A stretch of 64,000 bases of DNA from Paraburkholderia antibiotica (GCF_012927125.1 NZ_JABBFZ010000001.1:124001-188000), one strand, 5' to 3'; numbered from the stretch's first letter, positions 54,593-63,772 are shown. Program-made: numbers and translations. Notes: generated by a model not told the origin, from the letters alone.

Positions 54593-55636
54593 GTGGCATT
54601 CGTAAAACCAAATTACTCGAAAGGCCAGGTCAATCGCGCGGGACAGATACTGGCGGCGCCGGAAAAGTACGCAGCGGACGATCAAGCATGGGCGGACGCA
54701 GTATTGACCAACTGGCGAGCTTGCCACGGATATCCAATCAACACCTTTCAAGCGACGCTTCGGAACAAGCTTCGGGGAATAGACGCGAAGGCACTCGTCG
54801 CGCAACGGATGAAGCGCACCCCTTCGATCGTTTTTAAGCTTCGCCGATTCGAGGATATGAAACTGGCTCGCATGCAGGACATCGGTGGGCTTCGCGCGGT
54901 CCTGGATTCTGTGGGCAAGGTTCGGAAACTTGAAGCCGCATATCGAAACGCCAATTTCCAGCATCAGCTGGTGTCTTCCAAGGACTACATCAACGAGCCA
55001 AAGCCGGATGGCTATCGTGGCATACATCTGATTTACCGCTACGCAAACGTCCGTGCGCCTGAATACGATGGCCTGGGTGTAGAACTGCAAATGCGCACCC
55101 GATTGCAACATGCCTGGGCGACGGCGGTTGAGACGATGGGGACGTTTCTCGGTCAGGCTCTTAAATCCGGTCAAGGCGATCAGGAATGGCGGGAGTTTTT
55201 CAGCAAGGCGGGCGCGGCGCTCGCCATTGTGGAAAAGTGCCCCCCTGTGCCTGGATTTGAAGGGAAGGCGAGCGCGGAGGTGTACGCAGAGCTTGCCGAG
55301 GCCGAACACCGCCTTCGTGTGCTTGAAAAACTGAACGGCTTCGCCATTGCCGCTGACAAGATCACCAGTGAGCGTGGACAAGGCGCGTACCACCTGATCA
55401 TCCTCGATTCCGCGAAGCGCGCCGTCTTTCTCCGTCCATACCCGATCTCACGGTTGGAGCAGGCGAACTTGGACTACGCGGAAATCGAGAAGCGCACAAA
55501 TGCAGGAGAGCCTATCGAAGCCGTCCTAGTGTCCGCCGGGCCGATTGACGCACTTCGCAAGGCGTATCCGAACTACTTTCTTGATACCCAAGCATTCGTT
55601 GCGCAAATCTCCAAGGTGATTGCGCAGGTTGGATAG
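54593..55636 (+). CDS. Single-domain RelA/SpoT alarmone synthetase (possible toxSAS-type defence protein)
   Basis: 347 residues from GTG 54593, after AGGAG. Residues about 60-180 form a RelA/SpoT synthetase domain: SIVFKLRRFEDMKLARMQDIGG with Asp96, SKDYINEPKPDGYRGIHLIYR with the base-stacking Tyr141, and VELQMRTRLQHAWA with Glu164. All key pyrophosphotransfer residues are present. There is no HD hydrolase, TGS or ACT domain. Residues 190-347 are an uncharacterised C-terminal region. It is the only plus-strand gene in the element, at its far edge. Such synthetases act in phage elements as toxins or capsid-triggered abortive-infection proteins; that role is inferred here. Confidence 0.85.
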   Translation: MAFVKPNYSKGQVNRAGQILAAPEKYAADDQAWADAVLTNWRACHGYPINTFQATLRNKLRGIDAKALVAQRMKRTPSIVFKLRRFEDMKLARMQDIGGLRAVLDSVGKVRKLEAAYRNANFQHQLVSSKDYINEPKPDGYRGIHLIYRYANVRAPEYDGLGVELQMRTRLQHAWATAVETMGTFLGQALKSGQGDQEWREFFSKAGAALAIVEKCPPVPGFEGKASAEVYAELAEAEHRLRVLEKLNGFAIAADKITSERGQGAYHLIILDSAKRAVFLRPYPISRLEQANLDYAEIEKRTNAGEPIEAVLVSAGPIDALRKAYPNYFLDTQAFVAQISKVIAQVG

Positions 55637-55691
55637 GAGCGATTGCCTATAAGGAAAGCCCCGCCGAAGCGGGGCCTGTAGACTTGCGTGC

Positions 55692-56819
55692 CTACTTGCT
55701 CTTGCCCGCGTGCGTCGCCGTGCCCACAGTGGTTGCCGCCGAGAATCCGCCCCGCAACACGAGCGTCGGATTCGCCACTACCACCGCGAGCCGCGTCTCG
55801 GTAAGGATCGTGACGAGGTTGCGCCGGAAGTTGTCGGCGTCCTCGCGGCTGATCTCGAGCACCACGCCCTGCCGCAGCGCGATGTATGCGCCCTGCGGCG
55901 TCGCGGCGGCGACATAGCTGCCTTGCGGGATCGCTGCGACCGGCACGAACGTCGCCCCGAGCACACCGGCCAATGGCACCAGCGGGTTCATCAGGTATGC
56001 GCCGCTCGCGTCCTTCATGGTTGCCATACCGATCACGTCGAGCGGGTTCAGGCCGACCACGACACGCGTCGCGCCCTGCGCCACCAGCGTGGCGACCGCG
56101 ATCAGGATCGTGTCGAGCTTGTTGTCACCGCCTGCGCCGTCAAGCGCGGTGCCGGCCGTGATCAGCCCGGTCAGGTGACCCGGTGCGCCGTTGCCGTCGA
56201 GCACCTCGGCATCAACCTTCGTCTGCAGCCCCTCGCGCATCTGCACGTCAATGAAGGACTGCAGCGCGGGTTCGTCATCGAGCACCTGCTTCGAGGCGAT
56301 GATCCAGTGCGCGATCGTGCAGACCGGGAACAGCGTGTCGGTCAGCCCGAGCGTGCTCTGCGCCTTGAGCGTGCCCTCGGGGTACTGGTAGTCGGCATTG
56401 TTGGCGAGTTCGCCGCCGATCGCCTGCACCGCGCTCGCGGTGGTCGGCAGCGACACGAGGCTCGACCAGAAGCGCGGCAGCACCAGCGGCGGCACGAGAA
56501 TCTGCTGCGCCTGACCGGGGAAGGTCTGGTTCGTGACCGGCGCAAGGTCGGCCTTCAGGTCGTAGTCGTCGAAGGCTGCGCGTACGGTGCGTGGCCCGTT
56601 GCCACCGGCCCACTGGGTGAGCAGGTTCGACTTCGCGGCCAGCGCGCCGAGCGAGGTGCCGCGTGCGCCGCTGCCAATGCGCCGGCCCTCGTCGATGCCG
56701 CCGTACTTCTGCCCGAGGTCGAGCAGGTTCGTTTCGATTCCCTGCATCCGTTCGGTCATGGCCTTGTCGCGATCCGCGAACGCCTGCATGACCATCTGCT
56801 TCATTTCACTCATGTCCAT
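55692..56819 (-). CDS. HK97-family phage major capsid protein
   Basis: 375 residues from ATG 56819, after GGAGTCCGAA. An N-terminal coiled scaffold-like segment (residues 1-40) is followed by the HK97-fold core: FWSSLVSLPTTASAVQAIGG, YPEGTLKAQSTLGLTDTLFP with the E-loop region, IASKQVLDDEPALQSFIDV, and in the A-domain VVVGLNPLDVIGMATMKD and TRLAVVVANPTLVLRGGF. No separate protease or portal gene is nearby. It is downstream of the small terminase subunit on the same strand. Confidence 0.88.
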   Translation of the reverse strand: MDMSEMKQMVMQAFADRDKAMTERMQGIETNLLDLGQKYGGIDEGRRIGSGARGTSLGALAAKSNLLTQWAGGNGPRTVRAAFDDYDLKADLAPVTNQTFPGQAQQILVPPLVLPRFWSSLVSLPTTASAVQAIGGELANNADYQYPEGTLKAQSTLGLTDTLFPVCTIAHWIIASKQVLDDEPALQSFIDVQMREGLQTKVDAEVLDGNGAPGHLTGLITAGTALDGAGGDNKLDTILIAVATLVAQGATRVVVGLNPLDVIGMATMKDASGAYLMNPLVPLAGVLGATFVPVAAIPQGSYVAAATPQGAYIALRQGVVLEISREDADNFRRNLVTILTETRLAVVVANPTLVLRGGFSAATTVGTATHAGKSK

Positions 56820-56983
56820 TTCGGACTCCGTTTCGATTCTCCTGCGTCGGCGGTTTCGGTCGGCGTGGACGGGTTCAGCATCGCGCAGAGCCACGGCGCG
56901 CAGCCAGCGCGTCACTGCAAAACGGATCGCACAGCATCACGCAGGCATCCGCACGGCCAGTTTTCGCCGTTAGTCGTTGCTGC

Positions 56984-57466
56984 TCAGAAGTACCGGCCGG
57001 CCGGTGTTTCGTCATCGGTCGGTCCCGGGGCCATCTCGATACCCGCTCGCGCCGCTGGTGTCATGCCGAACTCGCGGCACATGCGCACGTACATCAGCAT
57101 CGCGCGGTTCGCAATGCCCACCAGCGGATTCTGGATCGCGTTACCCAGCGCCGTCCTGATGATCAGGCCGTGCGTGGTCGCGTCGCGCTCGCCCATCTTC
57201 GCCAGCGCGTTCTCCGCGCGCACCCAGCGCCCGTACAGCACGCACACCGCCGCGAGCGGCCCGCGATCGAGCGCGGTGATCATGCCGAGCCCCGCGAACT
57301 CCCTGGCGATGCGCCGCCACTCGGTGAAGGCGATCAGGTCTCGCCGCACGTGCGCCGGCGCGTCCGGCATCTTCGCGCCCGGCGTCAGCGTTTTGCGCGG
57401 CTGCCGGTCGGCGCGAAACGTGCCGTCGACAACGTGCAGCGCGGTTGGTTTCCGTGGGCGTGCCAT
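56984..57466 (-). CDS. Phage terminase small subunit, P27 family
   Basis: 160 residues from MARPRKPTALHVVDGTFRAD (57466), after AGGGGGTCGAAC. The opening RPRKPTALHVVDGTFRxDR and the helical core EWRRIAREFAGLGMITALDRG, LAAVCVLYGRW, and REFGMTPAARAGI are typical of P27-type small terminase subunits, which recognise the packaging site. No large terminase subunit follows; the capsid gene does, so packaging would have to rely on another phage. Confidence 0.85.
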   Translation of the reverse strand: MARPRKPTALHVVDGTFRADRQPRKTLTPGAKMPDAPAHVRRDLIAFTEWRRIAREFAGLGMITALDRGPLAAVCVLYGRWVRAENALAKMGERDATTHGLIIRTALGNAIQNPLVGIANRAMLMYVRMCREFGMTPAARAGIEMAPGPTDDETPAGRYF

Positions 57467-57634
57467 GTTCGACCCCCTGTAATCCGTTTTGCCGTTTTGC
57501 AAACAAATGTTGGAGGGGGGTGCTGGGCGAATCGACTTTCGACATTTGACCCGCCCCACCGCCTCGCCTTCGCCTCGAGCCGCGACTGCTTCGCTATCCG
57601 AACGTTATCGCTCGCGAGGATGCGAGGCAAGCGC

Positions 57635-58051
57635 TCAGTTCAGCGTGCGCGGGCCGCTGGCGGGCTGGACGTCCTCGCAGTCGGCGAGCAGGCCGATCAC
57701 GTTCGCGGTGATCTCACCAAGCGCATACATGCCGGCCGCACGCAGCTGCGCATCGTCGCGGCAGAATTTCAGCACTTCCGGCACGCTCACATAGCCCGGC
57801 ACGTTCGCTGGTCCGCTCAGTGAGAGGGCGGTGGTGCGCTGCCGTCCGAACGCGAGCAGCAGCGAATCGTTTGCCCGTACTACTTCGATCGAGTGCATGA
57901 CGGTCATGCAGTAGCTGCGCATCTCGTCGGCGCTCCCGACACGCAGACGGCCACCGGTCCCCGCGAGTTCGCGCATCCCCTGGTGCAGACGCGTGAGCAC
58001 GTCGAGCGCATAACGTTCGGTGTCGCTGTATTTGCTGAGGTGTGTGCTCAT
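57635..58051 (-). CDS. Hypothetical protein of the element (138 aa)
   Basis: From MSTHLSKYSDTERYALDVL (58051), preceded by GGAGACAGAC. A helical, soluble 138-residue protein with no recognised domain. It ends about 170 bases before the small terminase gene and starts 33 bases before the end of the TOPRIM gene's frame, in the same operon. Confidence 0.7.
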   Translation of the reverse strand: MSTHLSKYSDTERYALDVLTRLHQGMRELAGTGGRLRVGSADEMRSYCMTVMHSIEVVRANDSLLLAFGRQRTTALSLSGPANVPGYVSVPEVLKFCRDDAQLRAAGMYALGEITANVIGLLADCEDVQPASGPRTLN

Positions 58052-58083
58052 GTCTGTCTCCGTTTCTATTTGCGGGCAAGCCA

Positions 58084-58995
58084 TCAAATAGGACTGTCGC
58101 CGTCGAACTTCGCCCTCACTGCGCCCATGAAATCGTTCATGGACTGCCGCTGGACAGTCTCAATTCTCATGCAGTGCTCCCACGCATCACGCTCGATCAG
58201 CGCCTCGATCTCTTCACGCACACGCTCACGAAGGTCGCGCGGGTCCATCGCATCGAGTTCCCAGCACTGGTCGCCGTACATGCGCTTGTACCACTGGTGA
58301 CGCGGATCGTTCGCCTTCGAGTCGGTCGCGAATCCAGGCAACGCCGGGTGCTTCACGTCGTCCGAGGTAAGCGCTATTCGCTTCAGGATGTAATTGCGGT
58401 CTTCGAACGGAATCGGCCACATACGGCCATTCGCGCCGTAGCGGTCGAGCCGGTCAGGCAGATCGACTTCCGACATGTGCATGCCGCTCGGATCGAAGTC
58501 GCCGATGTATAGCAGGTGGGTCGGCTTCATCGCGCTCCGGATCTCGTCAGCGATATCGTGCACAGTTGTGGCAGACCCGTATCCGTGCAGCACGCGAAAG
58601 GTCACGCCCAGTTCATCGAGCACGGGCGCAATCGTGCCGCGTACGGTGCCCTTCTCGCTGATCACCTCGACGTGAAACGGCTGGTCATTCCAGTAATCGA
58701 GCCGGTACCCGAGCACTGCGGCGTTCATGATCTGCATGGGGTTATCCCATTGCTGTGCGCGTTCCGGGCGACGGGTCTCGTCAACGATCCATTCCCATTC
58801 GACATGCCCGCTTTCGCGCGCCCGCGTGAGCAGCGACGACACCTTGTTGGTGCTCGTCTTGGCCATGTTCGGGATCAGTCCTATCGTGAACAGCTTGTAG
58901 CAGACTGCCCGAACGGTCGCAGGATGGATTGTTTCGAGTATGTTGATCGCGGCATCACGGATAACCTTCGACGCTTCGTGCAGTCCGCGGCCCAT
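58084..58995 (-). CDS. TOPRIM / topoisomerase VI subunit A-like protein (Mini-A type)
   Basis: 303 residues from MGRGLHEASK (58995). Residues 15-85 form a winged-helix segment with HPATVRAVCYKLFTIGLIPN; Tyr33 sits where topoisomerase VI-A/Spo11 proteins carry the catalytic Tyr (T-x-R-x-x-x-Y). Residues 105-185 form a TOPRIM domain: VEVISEKGTVRG with Glu114, and LLYIGDFDPSGMHMSE with Asp166 and Asp168. No B subunit or GHKL ATPase is nearby. Stand-alone A-like 'Mini-A' proteins are described from mobile elements; they may cut or nick DNA during replication. The activity is untested here. Confidence 0.75.
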   Translation of the reverse strand: MGRGLHEASKVIRDAAINILETIHPATVRAVCYKLFTIGLIPNMAKTSTNKVSSLLTRARESGHVEWEWIVDETRRPERAQQWDNPMQIMNAAVLGYRLDYWNDQPFHVEVISEKGTVRGTIAPVLDELGVTFRVLHGYGSATTVHDIADEIRSAMKPTHLLYIGDFDPSGMHMSEVDLPDRLDRYGANGRMWPIPFEDRNYILKRIALTSDDVKHPALPGFATDSKANDPRHQWYKRMYGDQCWELDAMDPRDLRERVREEIEALIERDAWEHCMRIETVQRQSMNDFMGAVRAKFDGDSPI

Positions 58996-59162
58996 GATAT
59001 TCGCCTCCTTGCGAAACGTGGTTGTCTAGATAAACAAGGTTAAGTGTTAGCAAGTTATACAGTTTCGTAAGCATTGCTAACCTGATAAACCAAAGTAACG
59101 TACTTAAACAAATAGACACTACTAACTCTACTAACTACTACCTACTACTACTTCTGTTTTTC
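58996..59162. other. AT-rich origin- or operator-like region beside repA
   Basis: The most AT-rich stretch of the window. It carries the inverted repeat GTTAGCAA (59046-59053) / TTGCTAAC (59074-59081) with 20 bases between, then a run of CTACTA/CTACTAACT direct repeats at about 59108-59150. It separates the RepA and TOPRIM genes. An element replication origin, or an operator for the downstream operon, would look like this. Confidence 0.5.
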
Positions 59163-60242
59163 CTATTGCTGCTCGGCTTCGATGATCTGCCGACCGATCT
59201 CGCTGAGCGACAGCACGCCCATCGGTCGGCGCACGAGCCCAGCTTCGAGCAGGCGCGAGACCATCTTCGAGACGGCGGCACTGCTTACCTTGAGCGCCTT
59301 CGCGATCTGGCTCTGGAAGCCTGCACCCTGCGCGATCACGCGCAGGTAGGCCAGCTGCTCGTTGCTCACCATCGCGTCGGCATCACACATGAAGCGGAAT
59401 TGCAGGTCGTCACCGAGGCGCAGCAGAAGGCGGCTGTCGGCCACATCGCGTCCGGTCATGTGCAGCACGCGCCGGTCGTCGGCCTCCTTGCGCAGCACGA
59501 AGAGGGCGTCCGCGCCGCCCGCCACGGCCGTCGATCCGCCGATCTGCGCATAGACGTCACCAAGGTCGCTTTTCGTTGTGTGCCCCACGGCGATGATTGC
59601 CATCGCCCGTTCGTTGGCCTCCCGTGCGAGGAATGCGAGTTCGCTGCCTTCCTGTTCGTATTGATCCTGCCTGCGGTCGAGCGGCGCACGAAACTTCGCC
59701 CACACGTCGACGACAAGCATCCTGACCGGCATCCTGTCGAGCGCCTCGGTAAGCGCATTCTGATTGCCGCGCTTCCAGTCGAAGGACCACGCGAGGTTCG
59801 GTATATGCGAGGTGTCGATCCCGGCGCGCGTGAGGCGGTCATGCACGCGCCAGCGGGCGTTCTCGATATCGATGTACCAGCAGCGGCCCGCATCCACCTC
59901 GCGGCCCCACAGCGGCTTGCCGCTCGCCACCGCAACGGCCATCTGCAGGGCCAGCAGACTCTTACCGCCTTTCGGTCGGCCGGCGACGTAGATGAGCCCG
60001 CATGGCAGCAGGCCGTCGATCACGAACTTCGGACGCACGGGTGGTGTGGCGATCAGGGTTTCGGTCATCACGATCTCCGGGGTCCAGATTTCGGGCGCTT
60101 TGGTCTTGCCGTTCGGCTTTGCCTCCCCGTGACCATTGGGCTTCGCGCGGCGCGCTTCAGCGCGCTCGCGGCCGGCCTTGCTGAAGTCGTCGCGTGCTGC
60201 GGCCTGCTCATATTCGTCGGGGTCGATGAACGACGCGGTCAT
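59163..60242 (-). CDS. RepA-type AAA ATPase (putative replicative helicase) with C-terminal winged helix
   Basis: 359 residues from ATG 60242. Residues 70-280 form an AAA_25/RecA-like hexameric ATPase: Walker A GRPKGGKSLLALQM (88-95), Walker B MLVVDVWA, IIAVGHTTKSD, and IGGSTAVAGGADALFVL. This is the core of RSF1010 RepA-type plasmid helicases. Residues 290-355 look like a MarR-type winged helix (IAKALKVSSAAVSKMVSRL). The Lys/Pro-rich N-terminus is a linker. It overlaps the upstream gene by four bases and faces the AT-rich origin-like region downstream. Confidence 0.85.
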   Translation of the reverse strand: MTASFIDPDEYEQAAARDDFSKAGRERAEARRAKPNGHGEAKPNGKTKAPEIWTPEIVMTETLIATPPVRPKFVIDGLLPCGLIYVAGRPKGGKSLLALQMAVAVASGKPLWGREVDAGRCWYIDIENARWRVHDRLTRAGIDTSHIPNLAWSFDWKRGNQNALTEALDRMPVRMLVVDVWAKFRAPLDRRQDQYEQEGSELAFLAREANERAMAIIAVGHTTKSDLGDVYAQIGGSTAVAGGADALFVLRKEADDRRVLHMTGRDVADSRLLLRLGDDLQFRFMCDADAMVSNEQLAYLRVIAQGAGFQSQIAKALKVSSAAVSKMVSRLLEAGLVRRPMGVLSLSEIGRQIIEAEQQ

Positions 60243-60505
60243 AGCTCACCCCGCGCAGCCTGCTCACGCAGCCACAGGCGCGCGGCCTCGACCACGTTCG
60301 CCGTGACCCACTCGCGATGTTCGATCCACCGCGCGGGCGTCAGCGTACGCTCGCAGCGGGCCAGTTCGCGTTCGATCATGGCTTCGACGCGCACGCGCAG
60401 CAGTTGCGCGCGGGAATGTTTCGCACTACGATCGGCGCATGCCGTCAGCGGCATGTCCAATGATCTTCCGCCCGCCTCGCGCGGGCTTTTTTCTGCCTGC
60501 ATCAT
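60239..60505 (-). CDS. Small hypothetical protein of the element (88 aa)
   Basis: Starts at ATG 60505 after GGAGGCCGTC and ends with an ATGA overlap into repA, so the two are translationally coupled. Helical, Arg/Glu-rich (RAQLLRVRVEAMIERELARC). It could be a repA partner or regulator; not recognised. A second in-frame ATG 17 codons in is an alternative start. Confidence 0.6.
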   Translation of the reverse strand: MMQAEKSPREAGGRSLDMPLTACADRSAKHSRAQLLRVRVEAMIERELARCERTLTPARWIEHREWVTANVVEAARLWLREQAARGEL

Positions 60506-60517
60506 GACGGCCTCCGG

Positions 60518-60859
60518 TCACGCGGTTTCATCGTCCCGCAACGTAGTCACACGTGTGGACCTCGGCTTGACGGGTTCGACCGGTGCATAAGGCGCTTCGG
60601 TTGTCGCTCTGGCGAGAACGCGCGAATCCTCCCGCTTCATTTCGACGATGGCGTTGAAGAGGGCCACCGGCTGGTCGGTCACGATGCGCTTGCCGACGAC
60701 GAACAACAGGCCGAGGTCCATGAGTTCGCGTTTGCGGTGACCGGAGACATAGGTGCGCCCCGACTGCTCGGACTGGAACAGCGGTTCGCCATAGGTCGCG
60801 CACCACGATTGTTCCCCGCCATACATATCGAGCAGGAGCTTGCGGGTTACTTCTTCCAT
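60518..60859 (-). CDS. Small hypothetical protein of the element (113 aa)
   Basis: ATG 60859 (MEEVTRKLLLDMYGGEQSW) follows GGAGGATGTG. The middle part, SGRTYVSGHRKRELMDLGLL followed by hydrophobic beta-like residues, suggests a small winged-helix fold with a helix-turn motif. It may be a regulator; not recognised. It lies between the integrase-linked gene and repA. Confidence 0.6.
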   Translation of the reverse strand: MEEVTRKLLLDMYGGEQSWCATYGEPLFQSEQSGRTYVSGHRKRELMDLGLLFVVGKRIVTDQPVALFNAIVEMKREDSRVLARATTEAPYAPVEPVKPRSTRVTTLRDDETA

Positions 60860-60937
60860 CACATCCTCCAATGGTCACTGGTGGTTCGTTGCCAATACTG
60901 GCGGGCGTCCAGACCTGCCAATGGATGTGATGGTGGT

Positions 60938-60969
60938 CAAAAAAAAAGACCGGAACTTAGGTCCGGTCT
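60938..60969 (-). terminator. Terminator between the integrase unit and the rep operon
   Basis: AGACCGGA and TCCGGTCT form an 8-bp stem; on the minus strand a run of nine T residues follows. It separates the int operon from the replication/packaging operon. Confidence 0.85.
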
Positions 60970-60993
60970 CGTTTACTTCATGGGATGGGGTGG

Positions 60994-61530
60994 CTACGCG
61001 ACCCTTTCACTCTCGGGTGGCGCTTCGTCGTCGGCATGTGGTGGTGGCCACGGGATGTCCCTCACAACCTCGCGGGCCTTCGTCTCGCTCATGCCAAGTG
61101 TCTTGCTGATGTGCGTGAACAGTTCGTTCTTCGTAACCTTGTGATGCGGGAGCGCCGCGCGGCGGTGATACTCGCTCACCCATAGCGCGCGCACCTTTTC
61201 AGTTTTGGCTTCGCTATACCGGTTGCCGTCGCGCTGCAATTGTTTCGTGTCGATCTTCTGGAAGCCGTCCCGAAGCGGTTCCTCAAAGGCCGTGAGCACC
61301 TTATGGATAACTTCATGGTTCCGTACACGCATGGCCAGGCGCAACGGAGCGGGCGGTTCGTTGCCAAGTACCGCCTTGAAGTTATCAACCAATACCTGCT
61401 CAAGTTCGGCCACTGCGACGAATATGGCCGCGTCGATAATGGTCATCCCGATTTTTTCGCGCGTGCCGATGCTGGCATCGGTCAACCAGACTTCGGGGAG
61501 CGGATACGGCGCCGTTTTTTCCTTCTTCAT
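60994..61530 (-). CDS. Hypothetical protein coupled to the integrase (178 aa)
   Basis: Starts at ATG 61530, overlapping the integrase stop by four bases. Mostly helical, with FVAVAELEQVLVDNFKAVLG and a C-terminal HTH-like stretch KNELFTHISKTLGMSETKARE. The latter could bind DNA, so a role as recombination directionality factor or repressor is possible but unproven. A terminator follows. Confidence 0.65.
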   Translation of the reverse strand: MKKEKTAPYPLPEVWLTDASIGTREKIGMTIIDAAIFVAVAELEQVLVDNFKAVLGNEPPAPLRLAMRVRNHEVIHKVLTAFEEPLRDGFQKIDTKQLQRDGNRYSEAKTEKVRALWVSEYHRRAALPHHKVTKNELFTHISKTLGMSETKAREVVRDIPWPPPHADDEAPPESERVA

Positions 61531-62534
61531 GCGATGTCTCCCATGACGCGCTCCACGATGGCCCGCTTACTGTCGATGGTCAGATGGCTATACCTTCGCG
61601 TCACATCTAATTGCTTATGTCCGAGCGTCGCAGCCACGTCGAGCAGCGACGCGCCGTTCTGGGCGAGGTAGCTTGCGCAGGTATGCCGCAGGTCGTGGAA
61701 CTTGAAGTCAGTCAGGTGCGCGTCACGCACGGCGGTCGACCATGAGCGGTTGATGGTGAACGCACGGTCAGGGTCGCCCACGCGCGCGAAGAGCAGGGCC
61801 TCGCGAACCTTCGGCTTGCCGAAGCGGCGGATTTCCTCGATGACGGCGGGCGTGAGCGGCAGCATGCGCGGCTCGTCGTTCTTCGACAGGCGCACGTAAG
61901 CTGTCGCGCGGTCGAGGTCGAGGTCGAGGTCCGAATAGCGCAGGCGCAGCAGTTCCGACTTGCGCGCGCCCGTCGTGATGCCCATCAGTACAAGCAAATA
62001 AAGCCGGTTCCATGTCGACAAGCGGCAAACGGCCAGCAGGCGTTTGCGCTCGGCGTCGTCCAGAAAGCGCACGCGCTCGTTGTTCATCGTCAGCCCGGGT
62101 ACCTCGCGGCACGGGTTCGTCCAGCCCTTGGGCATCAGGCGGCGGGTTTTTGCAAAACCGAGGACGGCGGAAAGCACGGCCTTTGCCTTGTTGATCGAGC
62201 CGGGTTTCGGTAGGCCGAGTTCGCGATAGAGCATCGCGCCGTTGTCATCCTTGCCGATGAAGCGTCGCACAGGCGTGGCGGCCCAATCGTCAAGCGCATC
62301 GGCTACGGCGTCGCCGTCCACATCGCACGCAATCCAGCCATCAAGGTATTGGGTCCAGCGGCGGACAATCTGAGCGCGTGACGGATCGCGGCCTTGATAG
62401 GCGGCTTCGTAAGCGGAGGCAAGTTCGGAGAAGGAGATTCGCCGCCTGTCCGGCGCACCGATGGCGCGAACAGGGGCGATTTCGTAGGCGGTTGCAGATG
62501 AAGCGCGAACGATTTTACGGCTTGACGTGGACAT
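61527..62534 (-). CDS. Tyrosine-type site-specific integrase
   Basis: 335 residues from ATG 62534. An N-terminal SAM-like core-binding domain (residues 40-150) precedes the catalytic domain: Arg I in GITTGARKSELLRLRY, the HxxR box in FHDLRHTCASYL, the second His in LGHKQLDVTRR, and the nucleophile in RRYSHL. It lies 72 bases from tRNA-Thr and should recombine the 46-bp repeat. It is the likely agent of integration and excision. Confidence 0.93.
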   Translation of the reverse strand: MSTSSRKIVRASSATAYEIAPVRAIGAPDRRRISFSELASAYEAAYQGRDPSRAQIVRRWTQYLDGWIACDVDGDAVADALDDWAATPVRRFIGKDDNGAMLYRELGLPKPGSINKAKAVLSAVLGFAKTRRLMPKGWTNPCREVPGLTMNNERVRFLDDAERKRLLAVCRLSTWNRLYLLVLMGITTGARKSELLRLRYSDLDLDLDRATAYVRLSKNDEPRMLPLTPAVIEEIRRFGKPKVREALLFARVGDPDRAFTINRSWSTAVRDAHLTDFKFHDLRHTCASYLAQNGASLLDVAATLGHKQLDVTRRYSHLTIDSKRAIVERVMGDIA

Positions 62535-62605
62535 AACAGACCCCATGAGAGCAACGCATTCGTTTGCTGTACATGGGGGCGTGGAAGCCTCGCCAGTATT
62601 GGTTT

Positions 62606-62651
62606 TGGTGCCGGAAAGAGGAATCGAACCCCCGACCTTCGCATTACGAAT
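62606..62651. repeat. Right attachment repeat (46 bp, within tRNA-Thr)
   Basis: The 3' part of the intact tRNA-Thr gene, supplied by the element on integration. It equals 53541-53586 base for base. Confidence 0.93.
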
Positions 62652-62681
62652 GCGCTGCTCTACCGTCTGAGCTATTCCGGC
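62606..62681 (-). tRNA. tRNA-Thr (anticodon CGT)
   Basis: 76-base minus-strand cloverleaf with encoded CCA. Acceptor GCCGGAA/TTCCGGC, anticodon stem GCGCA/TGCGA with loop TTCGTAA (anticodon CGT), T-loop GGTTCGATTCC. It is the integration target of the element and stays functional. Confidence 0.96.
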
Positions 62682-62755
62682 ATCAGGAGAAACGAGATTA
62701 TAGGGACTTCCGTATCGATCTGACAAGCCCCTATAAGCATTTTTTTATTTCGAGA

Positions 62756-63772
<1,017 letters not shown>

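Larger units (their letters stand above)
53541..62651. mobile_element. Integrated element in tRNA-Thr (phage satellite-like or reduced prophage)
   Basis: About 9.1 kb flanked by a perfect 46-bp direct repeat, one copy being the 3' part of tRNA-Thr(CGT). The integrase gene is next to the intact tRNA and its cargo runs away from it. Content: integrase, RepA-type ATPase, Mini-A-like TOPRIM protein, small terminase subunit, HK97-type capsid protein, five unknown proteins and a RelA/SpoT synthetase. No large terminase, portal, protease, tail or lysis genes were seen. This set resembles capsid-encoding satellites, but a prophage deletion is also possible. Confidence 0.85.

Noticed and set aside
59108..59155. 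CTACTA-type repeats as a CRISPR array
   Set aside because: The units are only 6-9 bases, contiguous and without unique spacers; an origin-type or simple repeat is a better description.
60468..60494. A terminator-like GCCCGC...GCGGGC hairpin followed by T residues on the plus strand
   Set aside because: It lies inside the minus-strand 88-aa gene with no plus-strand gene to terminate; probably chance in GC-rich coding DNA.
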